Shown: positions 15,896 to 23,855 of the stretch, piece after piece | How positions within the stretch are numbered: the stretch's first letter is position 1 | Layout of the letters: each line of letters begins with the position of its first letter | Source of the DNA: Candidatus Kapaibacterium sp. | GTDB lineage: Bacteria > Bacteroidota > Ignavibacteria > Kapaibacteriales > UBA2268 | NCBI GenBank assembly: GCA_026390675.1 | Contig: JAPLFM010000181.1 | Location: forward strand, 1 to 33,539 | DNA length: 33,539 nucleotides | Direction of reading: 5' to 3' | Made by a program: the position numbers and the translations under genes | Notes under the pieces: model-generated | The model's input: the letters and a program-made list of their open reading frames with translations, nothing else | Database searches by the model: none | Told to the model about the DNA's origin: nothing

Positions 15896-16639
15896 ATGAT
15901 TAATGGTAAAAAAGTAGTAATTGTAATGCCAGCATATAATGCTGAAAAAACGCTTGAGCAAACTTATAGCGAAATTCCTAGGGACATTGTAGATGATGTT
16001 ATATTAGTTGATGACCACAGCAGTGACAATACTTCTGAGAAAGCAAAAGCTTTGGGTATTGAACACGTAATTAGGCACGAAGAAAACAAAGGTTATGGTG
16101 GCAATCAAAAAACATGTTACTTGAAAGCTTTAGAAATAAATGCAGACATTGTAATTATGGTTCACCCAGATTACCAATATACGCCACTCCTAATACCTTC
16201 AATGGCTTATTTAATAGCAAACGAAGTGTATGAAGTTGTACTTGGATCACGGATTTTGGGCAAAGGTGCTTTGAAAGGAGGAATGCCAATGTATAAATAT
16301 ATTGCAAATCGTTTTTTAACTTTAGCCCAAAATATTCTTATTGGTCAAAAACTATCAGAATATCATACAGGATATAGAGCATTTTCTCGAAAGGTAATTG
16401 AAAGTATAGCATTTGAAAAAAATTCTGATGATTTTGTATTTGACAATCAAATGCTTTCACAAATTTTTTATGCTGGATTTGAAATAGCAGAAATCACTTG
16501 CCCAACAAAATATTTTGAAGAAGCATCTTCAATTAATTTTTTAAGAAGTACTCAATATGGTTTTGGAGTATTAGGAACTTCATTTATACATTTTTTACAA
16601 AGAATTGGATTAGGGGATTTTGATATTTACAAAAAATAG
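15896..16639 (+). CDS. Family 2 glycosyltransferase, polyprenyl-phosphate sugar transferase-like
   Basis: The 247-residue protein has a GT-A fold. The N-terminal strand VVIVMPAYNAEKTLEQTY leads to VILVDDHSSDNT (nucleotide and metal contacts), NKGYGGNQKTCYLKAL, and MVHPDYQYTPLLIPSMAYLI, where the DXD-like acidic site is expected. Then follow VLGSRILGKGALKGGMPMYKYIANRFLT and YHTGYRAFSRKVIE. The GYGGNQKT and SGYRAFSR-type motifs match the DPM1/GtrB-like group that charges polyprenyl phosphate with a sugar, or transferases with a similar acceptor. No C-terminal membrane anchor of the GtrB kind is obvious. It is last in the birA-coaX operon. The acceptor is unknown. Confidence 0.85.
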   Translation: MINGKKVVIVMPAYNAEKTLEQTYSEIPRDIVDDVILVDDHSSDNTSEKAKALGIEHVIRHEENKGYGGNQKTCYLKALEINADIVIMVHPDYQYTPLLIPSMAYLIANEVYEVVLGSRILGKGALKGGMPMYKYIANRFLTLAQNILIGQKLSEYHTGYRAFSRKVIESIAFEKNSDDFVFDNQMLSQIFYAGFEIAEITCPTKYFEEASSINFLRSTQYGFGVLGTSFIHFLQRIGLGDFDIYKK

Positions 16640-16646
16640 GAAAAAA

Positions 16647-17258
16647 TCAAAAGAAACTTAAAAAATGTTGAATAACACTTGGGTCAAGTATAATAGTTAA
16701 TATTACACCAGCTAAGGCTCCCCAAAGGTGAGCATCATGATTTACATTATCTTGTTGATGTTTTGCAGCATAATAGCAATAAGATAGATATAAAGGTCCA
16801 AAAATAAAAGCTGGAATGCCAATAGGAAGAAGCATAACTGACATTTTTGCGGTTGGAATATACATTATTGTACTAAAAACTACTGCTGATATTGCTCCAG
16901 AAGCACCTAAAGCACTATAATTTTGGTTGTCTTTTTGTTTGAAAACTGTAGTCAAATCTGCTAATATCAAACTTCCAAAATATATTATAGTAAATCTAAA
17001 TGATCCAACAATACTTTCTAATTGAAAAGCAAAAAAAAGAAATGAAAACATGTTAAACATCAAATGCATTACACTACCATGCACAAACCCACTAGTGATA
17101 AGAGTATAATACCTATTATATCTAACCAAAGAATAAGGATGTAAAATTAAGTTGTTTAACAGATTGTGGTCTTTATAAAGAGTATAAAGACTTAAAGCAA
17201 TAGTAGATACAAAAATTAATATTGCAACAGGAGTTTGACTAATATCCATAATTCTCAA
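16647..17258 (-). CDS. Rhomboid family intramembrane serine protease
   Basis: The 203-residue membrane protein has about six transmembrane segments. The hallmarks are in order: YYTLITSGFVHGSVMHLMFNMFSF (the H-x-x-x-N region on helix 2), catalytic Ser120 in ALGASGAISAV, and the last-helix histidine His177 in DAHLWGALAGV. The Ser-His dyad is therefore intact. Rhomboids cut single transmembrane segments within the bilayer. Its start overlaps the stop of the upstream OMP-like gene by four bases (ATGA), so the two are probably translated together. The usual GGxxG helix-packing glycines are replaced by GALAG. No substrate is known. Confidence 0.9.
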   Translation of the reverse strand: MRIMDISQTPVAILIFVSTIALSLYTLYKDHNLLNNLILHPYSLVRYNRYYTLITSGFVHGSVMHLMFNMFSFLFFAFQLESIVGSFRFTIIYFGSLILADLTTVFKQKDNQNYSALGASGAISAVVFSTIMYIPTAKMSVMLLPIGIPAFIFGPLYLSYCYYAAKHQQDNVNHDAHLWGALAGVILTIILDPSVIQHFLSFF

Positions 17259-18160
17259 AAATCCAAATCATAATAAACACTAAAATAACTTAAAAAATCC
17301 AAACTACTACTATCATTGTCTCTTTTAGGAATATAATTAAGTGCTGGAGTAAATGAAATTCCAATAGTAGGAGTAATCTTATAAGCTAATTTTAATGAGA
17401 TTAAAGCAGATCCTAAACCAAAATTAGTAACTTGATACTTCAAAGGTTTTACAGGTTTTTTTGCAATTTTTTTAACAATTCTAAGCGAATCCACTGTGTA
17501 TGATGAGAAAGTTAAACTTAGCATTGGAGACAATTTCAAACTTTCAGATGAATTTAAATAAAACGATCTGAAAAGTGTTGAAGAAAAATAATTAAAACTT
17601 TCACTATTGCCAGAATATCTATCAAATGATAAATCTAAATAGAAAGATGAAATTTTAATATCTGTATATAAAGAAAATGAATTGTTTGTACCTGACATTG
17701 CACTAGCAGTATCAGTTGCGTATTTTTGTTTTCCTATAGTTGCACCCAAATCAATTTTGTCTGATATAGAAAACACATAATCTAAGAATATGTTTTGATC
17801 ATTAAATAATATAGGATTTCCCAAACTTTGCCTTACATCCAAACCTAATGTAAAACCAGACTTATGTCCTATGCTAAAACTTTGCATTAAAGAGCCTTTA
17901 CCTGCAGACTCATCAATTCCTCTATCAATTTTTTTATTGCTATATTTTAAAGCGGCATATGCATTCCACTTTTCATCTACTTTTTCAAGTTCAGCTTCCA
18001 AACTATCTAATTCTGCATCATCAGCCAGATCAGTTTCATCTAAACTATCCGAAACTACTATTTCTACATTAGAGGTGTCTTGTAAATTATAAGTTGCACT
18101 CTTTAATTCGAATGAACTAATGATTAAATATATTAAAGAAAAATATAATAATAACTTCAT
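17255..18160 (-). CDS. Predicted outer-membrane beta-barrel protein of unknown function
   Basis: The track start (18193) precedes a better one at ATG 18160, where MKLLLYFSLIYLIISSFELKS forms a signal peptide. The mature 301-residue product has an acidic Asp/Glu-rich stretch after the signal (SDSLDETDLADDAELDSLEA). It then shows alternating amphipathic strands (SGFTLGLDVRQSLGN, DLGATIGKQKYAT, FYLDLSFDRYSGNSE, IGISFTPALNYIP) and ends in an aromatic VYYDLDF, a classic barrel C-terminus. I recognise no named family. It overlaps the rhomboid gene by four bases, implying coupled expression. It could be a porin-like or PorV-type protein; the evidence supports only a barrel. Confidence 0.7.
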   Translation of the reverse strand: MKLLLYFSLIYLIISSFELKSATYNLQDTSNVEIVVSDSLDETDLADDAELDSLEAELEKVDEKWNAYAALKYSNKKIDRGIDESAGKGSLMQSFSIGHKSGFTLGLDVRQSLGNPILFNDQNIFLDYVFSISDKIDLGATIGKQKYATDTASAMSGTNNSFSLYTDIKISSFYLDLSFDRYSGNSESFNYFSSTLFRSFYLNSSESLKLSPMLSLTFSSYTVDSLRIVKKIAKKPVKPLKYQVTNFGLGSALISLKLAYKITPTIGISFTPALNYIPKRDNDSSSLDFLSYFSVYYDLDF

Positions 18161-18212
18161 ATTTAATTGTTTGTTAAAAATAATTTGACACAAAAATATG
18201 TAAATAGTTTAA

Positions 18213-18247
18213 TAAAAAAAACGTTATATTTTGAAATATAACGTTTT
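18213..18247 (-). terminator. Rho-independent terminator of the small Lys/Ala-rich gene
   Basis: ACGTTATATTT (18221-18231) and AAATATAACGT (18234-18244) form a perfect 11-bp stem with a two-base centre. On the minus strand a run of T follows (TTTTTTTT at the 18213-18220 side). It lies just past the stop codon of the gene at 18272-18556. Confidence 0.85.
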
Positions 18248-18271
18248 AATGAATTCTATGTATCAAGCTAA

Positions 18272-18556
18272 TTATTTCTTTTTAGCTTCTCTATGAGCTT
18301 TACGGATTTCTTTCAAATCCTTTTTAGCTGATCCAGCATCTTTACGAGCTTCTTTTACTGCTTTTTTGGCATCTTCTTTTGTGATCTTGCCATCTTTAGC
18401 ATCCTTTACTGCTTGTCTAGCTTTAGCTTTATCAGCTCTAATTTGTTCTCTATCAGCTTTTACTTTTTCTTTTGTTTCTCCAGTTGGTTGAGCAAATACT
18501 GAAGCTGAAAAAAGGATTGCCGATGCAGCAACTGCTGCGAATAATGAATTTTTCAT
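18272..18556 (-). CDS. Small exported Lys/Ala-rich helical protein
   Basis: The 94-residue ORF has a good Sec signal peptide (MKNSLFAAVAASAILFSASVFAQ, cleavage after FAQ). The mature ~71 residues are almost entirely Lys, Ala, Glu, Asp and Arg in heptad-like KAxAxQAVKDAKDG repeats, ending KAHREAKKK. It should be a highly basic long helix or coiled coil. It has its own AAAGGTG ribosome-binding site and a strong terminator, so it is an independent monocistronic gene. It resembles histone H1-like Lys/Ala repeats in composition only. The signal peptide argues for the periplasm. Function is unknown; candidates include a polyanion-binding or stress-protective protein. Confidence 0.75.
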   Translation of the reverse strand: MKNSLFAAVAASAILFSASVFAQPTGETKEKVKADREQIRADKAKARQAVKDAKDGKITKEDAKKAVKEARKDAGSAKKDLKEIRKAHREAKKK

Positions 18557-18808
18557 AAAAACACCTTTAATTAATAGATTATAAAACTTTAAGAACTTAA
18601 TATTTTTAATGTTCTTTTTTAGTAAGATTTTTAATTTTGTTTTGTCTTACATAATATTAGATGGATTATTTCTAATTTAAGTTTATTTGATATATTTTAT
18701 CTAATTTGTTTCTAATATAAATTAAAATAAAATGAGAATCAAAATAGTAAAAATTAACAAATTATTTTATAAATTTGTGATTAATATTTATGTACTTTTT
18801 ATAAAATT

Positions 18809-20644
18809 TTGAATATCCTTCATTTAATTTCTTTAACTTTTGTTAGTGGTTCAGAACATTTTGTTGTTGAACTAGCTAATAAACAAGTAGAACTTGGACA
18901 TAATGTATTTATAGTATCAGACGAAATACATTTAAAAACTACTGCACATTTCTATTCTCAACCAATTACAGATAGATCTATTAAAAACAGAAAGAAAAAT
19001 TTAAAATTTTTAAAAGAATTTGTCGTAAAAAACAACATTCAAATAGTACATTGCCATTCAAGGTCAAGTAACTGGCTTGCTCATTTTGCATTAAAAAAAC
19101 TTAAAGTGGCTTATCTAACAAGTTATCATTGCAGGCAAGGAGTTCACTTTACAACAAAACTGATAGATACATCAGGTGTTTATGCGTTGCCTGTTTGCCA
19201 CAATGTTGCAAAACATATTGGAAAAGATTTAAAGATTCTTAAAAGTAAAATCAAACTATTACCAAATTGTATTGACTTCGAAAGATTGGACTTGCAAATA
19301 AACAACATTAGTCAAAAAACGAATAATCAAATTTCAATTATAGGTAGAACTAATAGTGAGAAAGGTCAAAGAACGGGCGAATTTCTTTTACATTTTGGCG
19401 ATTTCATTTTAAGTAATTTTGAAAATTTTATAATTAAGATTATTGGTGGTTCATTTTCGAATTTTGATTCTAAAGTTCAGAATCTTATAATTGATTTAAA
19501 TTTGAAATACAACAACAGAATTGTTGAAGTCATATATTCAAATAATTTACTTCAAGATATACTTGAAAGTAATTTGGTTATAGGTGCTGGAAGAGTAGCA
19601 ATAGAAACATTGTATTTAGAAAAACCATTAATTGCTATGGGTGAAAAGCTTTTTTGGGGTTTGGTAAATGATAATAATTATACTGATGCATTAGAATCTA
19701 ATTTTGGAGACATACATTTAAGCTATCAATTCTTTAAGTGGGATATTGAAAAAGTAAAAAATGAAATAGTTTCTGTAATTAATCACTCTTTATCAATTTC
19801 AACATTTAAAGACAAAATCAAAGAACAGTTTGATTTGAAATCAATTGCAAGCCAAAGTATTGAATTTTATCGTTCTGCAATTCTTACAACATTATCAAAA
19901 AAGCACATTCCTATTTTGATGTATCATAAAATTACAGACTCAGCAATAGAGACAAAGCATCAAACTTACATAACTAAAGATAATTTTAAAAAGCATTTAG
20001 ATTTTTTCAAATCCCAAAAATTTACTCTAATTACTTTTGTAGATTTAGAAAATTTTATATCAGGCAAAACTCACCAATCTTTATTTCCAAAGAAACCATT
20101 AATTCTTACTTTCGATGATGGCTATAAAAATAACTTTAAAAACTTACTCCCTTTAATGAATGAGTATGGATTTAAAGGAGTATTGTATTTATTAGGTGAT
20201 TCTAGTATTGAATACAATTTTTGGGATGCAGATACTGGTGACCATAAAGATGAATTAATGAATTCCGATGAAAGAAAGGAATTTGTAAAAGCTGGTTGGG
20301 AAATTGGGGCACATTCTATTACACATAGAAACTTCACTGAAATTTCATTAGATGAAGTTAAAGAAGAAATTCAAGAATCAAAATACAAATTGGAACAAGA
20401 GCTAAATATTAATATTATATCTTTTGCTTATCCTACTGGATTATATAATCAAGAAGTTATTGAAATTACTAAAGCATCTGGAATTAAATACGGTACTGCT
20501 ACTGATACAGGTGGACTTAGAATTCAAAATGATTTCTTTAGAATATTCAGAGCATCTATGTTCCCTCAAGATAAGTTGTTTGAAATTTGGAAAAAGACTT
20601 CATCTTGGTATAGAGATTATTATTACAAAAAACGAGGTAAGTAA
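18809..20644 (+). CDS. Glycosyltransferase-polysaccharide deacetylase fusion
   Basis: Two enzymes are joined in 611 residues. The N-terminal ~350 residues resemble GT4-type transferases: MNILHLISLTFVSGSEHFVVELANKQ, VHCHSRSSNWLAHFAL, KLLPNCIDFERLD, IIGRTNSEKGQR and the donor-side region GAGRVAIETLYLEKPLIAMGE. Residues ~365-600 are a NodB/CE4 deacetylase. They start HIPILMYHKITD and include LTFDDGYKNN (Asp436/437), the metal site HSITH (His502, His506) and FAYPTGLYN. The start is TTG; the family N-terminus begins exactly there. TAAATTTG (18770-18777) may be its -7 box. The likely job is to add and then N-deacetylate an amino sugar in a cell-surface or storage glycan. No signal peptide or membrane anchor is visible, so it acts in the cytoplasm or at the membrane face. 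Confidence 0.85.
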   Translation: MNILHLISLTFVSGSEHFVVELANKQVELGHNVFIVSDEIHLKTTAHFYSQPITDRSIKNRKKNLKFLKEFVVKNNIQIVHCHSRSSNWLAHFALKKLKVAYLTSYHCRQGVHFTTKLIDTSGVYALPVCHNVAKHIGKDLKILKSKIKLLPNCIDFERLDLQINNISQKTNNQISIIGRTNSEKGQRTGEFLLHFGDFILSNFENFIIKIIGGSFSNFDSKVQNLIIDLNLKYNNRIVEVIYSNNLLQDILESNLVIGAGRVAIETLYLEKPLIAMGEKLFWGLVNDNNYTDALESNFGDIHLSYQFFKWDIEKVKNEIVSVINHSLSISTFKDKIKEQFDLKSIASQSIEFYRSAILTTLSKKHIPILMYHKITDSAIETKHQTYITKDNFKKHLDFFKSQKFTLITFVDLENFISGKTHQSLFPKKPLILTFDDGYKNNFKNLLPLMNEYGFKGVLYLLGDSSIEYNFWDADTGDHKDELMNSDERKEFVKAGWEIGAHSITHRNFTEISLDEVKEEIQESKYKLEQELNINIISFAYPTGLYNQEVIEITKASGIKYGTATDTGGLRIQNDFFRIFRASMFPQDKLFEIWKKTSSWYRDYYYKKRGK

Positions 20645-20726
20645 TTTCAGTTAAATTACAATTTTAAAACAGTTATTCCTTTGTTTCTTCCTTATTTTCT
20701 TTTTTATAATTTTAAAAAGCCTTAAT

Positions 20727-20754
20727 TTGCATACAGAATATAATATTATCTTTG
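20727..20754 (+). promoter_or_regulatory. Bacteroidota-type promoter for lpd
   Basis: TTG (20727-20729) is followed 17 bases later by TATCTTTG (20747-20754), matching -33 TTG and -7 TAnnTTTG. Transcription would start near 20762, about 26 bases before the lpd ATG. TCTTTGAAAAA occurs twice in tandem here (20749-20759 and 20760-20770). Confidence 0.6.
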
Positions 20755-20787
20755 AAAAATCTTTGAAAAACAATTGGAATTATTAAA

Positions 20788-22129
20788 ATGGCTAATCATA
20801 ATGTAGATGTAGTAATTGTTGGTTCAGGTCCTGGTGGCTATGTAGCTGCTATTCGTGCTTCACAGCTTGGATTAAAAGTAATTTGTGTAGAAAGATCTGA
20901 ATTAGGCGGAGTTTGTTTGAATTGGGGTTGTATCCCAACTAAAGCATTATTAAAGAACGCAGAATATATGGACTTTATAAAACATTCAAATGATTTTGGT
21001 ATATCTTTTGGCAGTGTCAATGTTGACTTTCCTAAAGTAATTGAACGCTCACGTAAAGTTGCAAATCAAATGTCTGGTGGAGTTAAATATCTTTTTGGAA
21101 AGTATAAAGTTCAAGTTGTAAATGGATTTGGCGTTCTAAAATCTGCTAATACTGTAGAAGTTAAAGATGCAAGTGGAAATGTTTCAGATGTTATTACTGC
21201 TAAAAGTGTTGTTATCGCAACAGGTGCAAGACCAAGGATTTTCCCTGGAATAGAAGTTGATAGAGTAAAAATTATTACATCAACCGAAGCTTTAATTCCA
21301 AAGGAAATCCCTAAATCTATGATAATTATGGGTGCTGGAGCAATTGGAATTGAGTTTGCTTATTTCTTTAATGCATTTGGAACAAAAGTAACTGTAGTTG
21401 AATTTATGGATAGAATTCTTCCAGTTGAAGATGAAGATGTTTCAAAAGAATTAGCTCGACATTTATCTAAAGCTGGTATAATATTCAAAACAAATAGCAA
21501 AGTAACTTCTGCTAAATCTGTTGGTGCTGGAGTGGAAGTAACAGTTGAATCAAATGGTAAAACTGAAATATTAACTGGTGATATTGCTTTAAATGCTATT
21601 GGAATTCAAGCAAACATAGAAGGTATAGGCTTAGAAGAAGTTGGAATAAATGTAGAACGTGGATTTATCAAAATTGATAGTATGTGCCGAACAAATGTAC
21701 CCGGTGTTTATGCAATTAGCTGAATTTTTAGCTGGACATGGAGAACATGGTATAAATTACAATACTATTCCTGGCTGTACTTATTGCAACCCTCAAGTTG
21801 CAAGCGTAGGGCTTACTGAAAAGAAAGCGAAAGAAGCAGGGCATGAAGTAAAAGTTGGTAAATTCCCATTCACAGCCAATGGTAAAGCTCATGGTATTGG
21901 TGAAGCAAAAGGCTTTGTTAAGTTAGTATTTGATGCAAAATATGGTGAAATTTTAGGGGCTCACTTGATTGGTCCTGAAGTAACTGAAATGATTGGGGAA
22001 ATTTGTGTTGCAATAGCTGCTGGTGCTACAGCACAAACAATTTTCAAAACAATTCATGCTCATCCAACTCTTAATGAAGCTGTTATGGAAGCTGCTGCTG
22101 CTGCTTATGGTGAAGCAGTTAATATTTAG
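20788..22129 (+). pseudogene. lpd: Dihydrolipoamide dehydrogenase disrupted by an internal frameshifting deletion
   Basis: Lpd (E3) reoxidises dihydrolipoyl groups of 2-oxoacid dehydrogenases and the glycine cleavage system. The first ORF (20788-21723) carries FAD motif IVGSGPGGYVAAIRA, the redox disulfide GGVCLNWGCIPTK, and the NAD domain MGAGAIGIEFAYFFN. It ends at VPGVYAIS then TGA. The second frame resumes as AEFLAGHGEHGINYN and runs through PGCTYCNPQVASVGLTE to the catalytic HAHPTLNE and a normal C-terminus (22129). The block between, normally YAIGD...LAHKA..EG, is missing. About 59 nt lost (20 codons, net -1) explains both the gap and the frame change. It would remove the second FAD-binding GD motif, so no active enzyme is expected. 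Its promoter and terminator look intact. An assembly error is a real alternative. Confidence 0.85.
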
Positions 22130-22156
22130 TGTAATAATTCTTTGATTATTTATTTT

Positions 22157-22191
22157 AAAGCGAATCTTATATAAAAGGTTCGCTTTTTTAT
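22157..22191 (+). terminator. Rho-independent terminator after lpd
   Basis: AAAGCGAA (22157-22164) pairs with TTCGCTTT (22179-22186) around a 14-base loop and is followed by TTTTATTAT on the plus strand. It is about 30 bases after the lpd stop. Confidence 0.8.
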
Positions 22192-22207
22192 TATATATTT
22201 TAAAATT

Positions 22208-22262
22208 ATGACTTTAGTCATATTTATTTTACAAAATTTATATTAATTTTGTTTTGTAAAAT
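22208..22262 (+). promoter_or_regulatory. Promoter-operator region of the PAS kinase gene
   Basis: Two palindromes lie just before the gene. ATGACTTTAGTCAT (22208-22221) is a 6+2+6 inverted repeat. ATTTTACAAAA (22226-22236) and TTTTGTAAAAT (22252-22262) are perfect 11-bp inverted arms with 15 bases between. A TAATTTTG -7-like box (22244-22251) lies between the second pair of arms. A regulator bound to the arms would cover the promoter. No -33 TTG is clear. Confidence 0.5.
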
Positions 22263-22289
22263 GGATATACTTATTTAAATGTTAGTATC

Positions 22290-23855
22290 ATGTCTGATGA
22301 ATTAAAATTAAATACTTTAGAGAGCATCTTAAAAAGTCAAAATGAACAAATCTCAGAACAATATGAAGAGATTTTTCAAATTAAGACTGAATTGTATAAT
22401 TACAAAAATGCTATATTAAATGCTTCTATTGTTTCTATTACTGACAAGAAGGGATATATAACTTTTGCAAATCAAAATTTTGTCGACATTTCTGGCTATA
22501 GTAAAGAAGAGCTTATTGGAAAGTTCCATAATATTGTAAATTCTGGATTACATCCTAAGTCAGTTTGGAATGAAATGTGGAAAACTATAAAAAATGGAAA
22601 AATTTGGAGAGGGGAAGTTAGAAATAAAAAGAAAAGTGGTGAGTTTTATTGGGTAGATTCATTTATAATACCTTTTTATGATAATAATGGAAAAATAATA
22701 GAATATCTATCTATTCGCAATGATATAACTGATAAAATGAAACATGAAGAGCAAGTTAAACTGTCAGAATTAAGATTAAAAGCAATTTACGAAAGCACAT
22801 CTGATATTAATATTTTTATTGGTTTAGATTACAAAATCATTTCATTTAACAAAACAGCTTTTGATTTTATTAATATTTTTCTTGGAAAAGAAATTGGTGA
22901 AGGTTTAGATTTTTTAGATTTTGTTCATTCAAATTACTTAGAAGAATTCAAGAGTGATTTTGAAAAAGCTAAAAAAGGAAAGCAACTAGAGTTTGAGAGA
23001 CTTATTCAAAACGAATATAAAGTACCAACTTGGTTTTTAAGAAAGTTAATTCCAGTTAAAGATGATACTGGCGAAATAATAGGTATAGTTTTAGATTCTT
23101 CTAATATAGATGAAAGAAAAAAAGCCGAACTATTAATAATTGAAGAAAGAGAAAAGGCTTTAGAAGTTGCAAATTTAAAATCAAATATTTTAAATAACTT
23201 AAGTCACGAATTTAGAACGCCAATAAATGGAATATTTGGATTTTCAGAACTTATTCGACAATCTTATCAAGATGAAGATTTAAATGAAATGATTGGTTTT
23301 ATATACAATTCCGCCAAAAGATTAAACAATACTTTAGAGTCAATTCTTTTGCTTTCTAAATTAGTATCTATTGAGAAATATAAGTTCATAAATTCTAGAT
23401 TTAATTTAATAGAATTAATTAACAAAATAGCATTAGAATTTAATGAAGAAGTGAAAGATAAAGGTATTTACTTGAATTTTGAATTCCCAAGTAATTTTAT
23501 ACTTGTACATAGTGATGAAGAATTAATTAGGCAGCTTATTTTCGAATTGCTTAGTAATGCTATTAAGTTTACATTGAAAGGTGGGATAATAGTTTATGCT
23601 GAACAAATTGATTCTGAAGTAAATATTTTTGTCAGAGATACAGGAGTAGGTATAGATCCCAAATTTAAAGAAGAAATATTTAAAGAGTTTAGGCAGGGAA
23701 GCGAAGGATTAAATAGAAATTTTGAAGGAATTGGATTGGGTTTAACAATTTCAGAAAAAATAATAGAGCTTTTAAATGGTAAAATAAGATTTGAAAGTCA
23801 ATTAAACAAAGGTACTACTTTTTATTTTACTTTTTTAACAATTAACGAAAAATGA
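22290..23855 (+). CDS. PAS-domain sensor histidine kinase
   Basis: The 521-residue protein has no transmembrane segment. A short coiled coil (1-40) leads to a PAS domain with PAC segment (~41-150, GYITFANQNFVDISGYSKEELIGKFHNIV ... FYWVDSFIIPFYDNNGK). A second, more divergent PAS (~165-275) follows, then a HisKA domain with His306 in NLSHEFRTPINGI. The HATPase_c domain has N box FELLSNAIKFT, G1 DTGVGI, an F box and G2 GIGLGL. The first PAS resembles redox or aromatic-ligand sensing domains (NPHPHS/GLHPKSVWNEMW type). Its stop overlaps the start of a short-chain dehydrogenase by four bases, and palindromes flank its promoter. No receiver domain or response regulator is adjacent, so the partner lies elsewhere. 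Confidence 0.9.
   Translation: MSDELKLNTLESILKSQNEQISEQYEEIFQIKTELYNYKNAILNASIVSITDKKGYITFANQNFVDISGYSKEELIGKFHNIVNSGLHPKSVWNEMWKTIKNGKIWRGEVRNKKKSGEFYWVDSFIIPFYDNNGKIIEYLSIRNDITDKMKHEEQVKLSELRLKAIYESTSDINIFIGLDYKIISFNKTAFDFINIFLGKEIGEGLDFLDFVHSNYLEEFKSDFEKAKKGKQLEFERLIQNEYKVPTWFLRKLIPVKDDTGEIIGIVLDSSNIDERKKAELLIIEEREKALEVANLKSNILNNLSHEFRTPINGIFGFSELIRQSYQDEDLNEMIGFIYNSAKRLNNTLESILLLSKLVSIEKYKFINSRFNLIELINKIALEFNEEVKDKGIYLNFEFPSNFILVHSDEELIRQLIFELLSNAIKFTLKGGIIVYAEQIDSEVNIFVRDTGVGIDPKFKEEIFKEFRQGSEGLNRNFEGIGLGLTISEKIIELLNGKIRFESQLNKGTTFYFTFLTINEK

Noticed and set aside
21659-22129. Independent 156-residue gene
   Set aside because: It is the C-terminal interface domain of lpd, out of frame after a deletion; its first ~19 residues are a wrong-frame reading of lpd.
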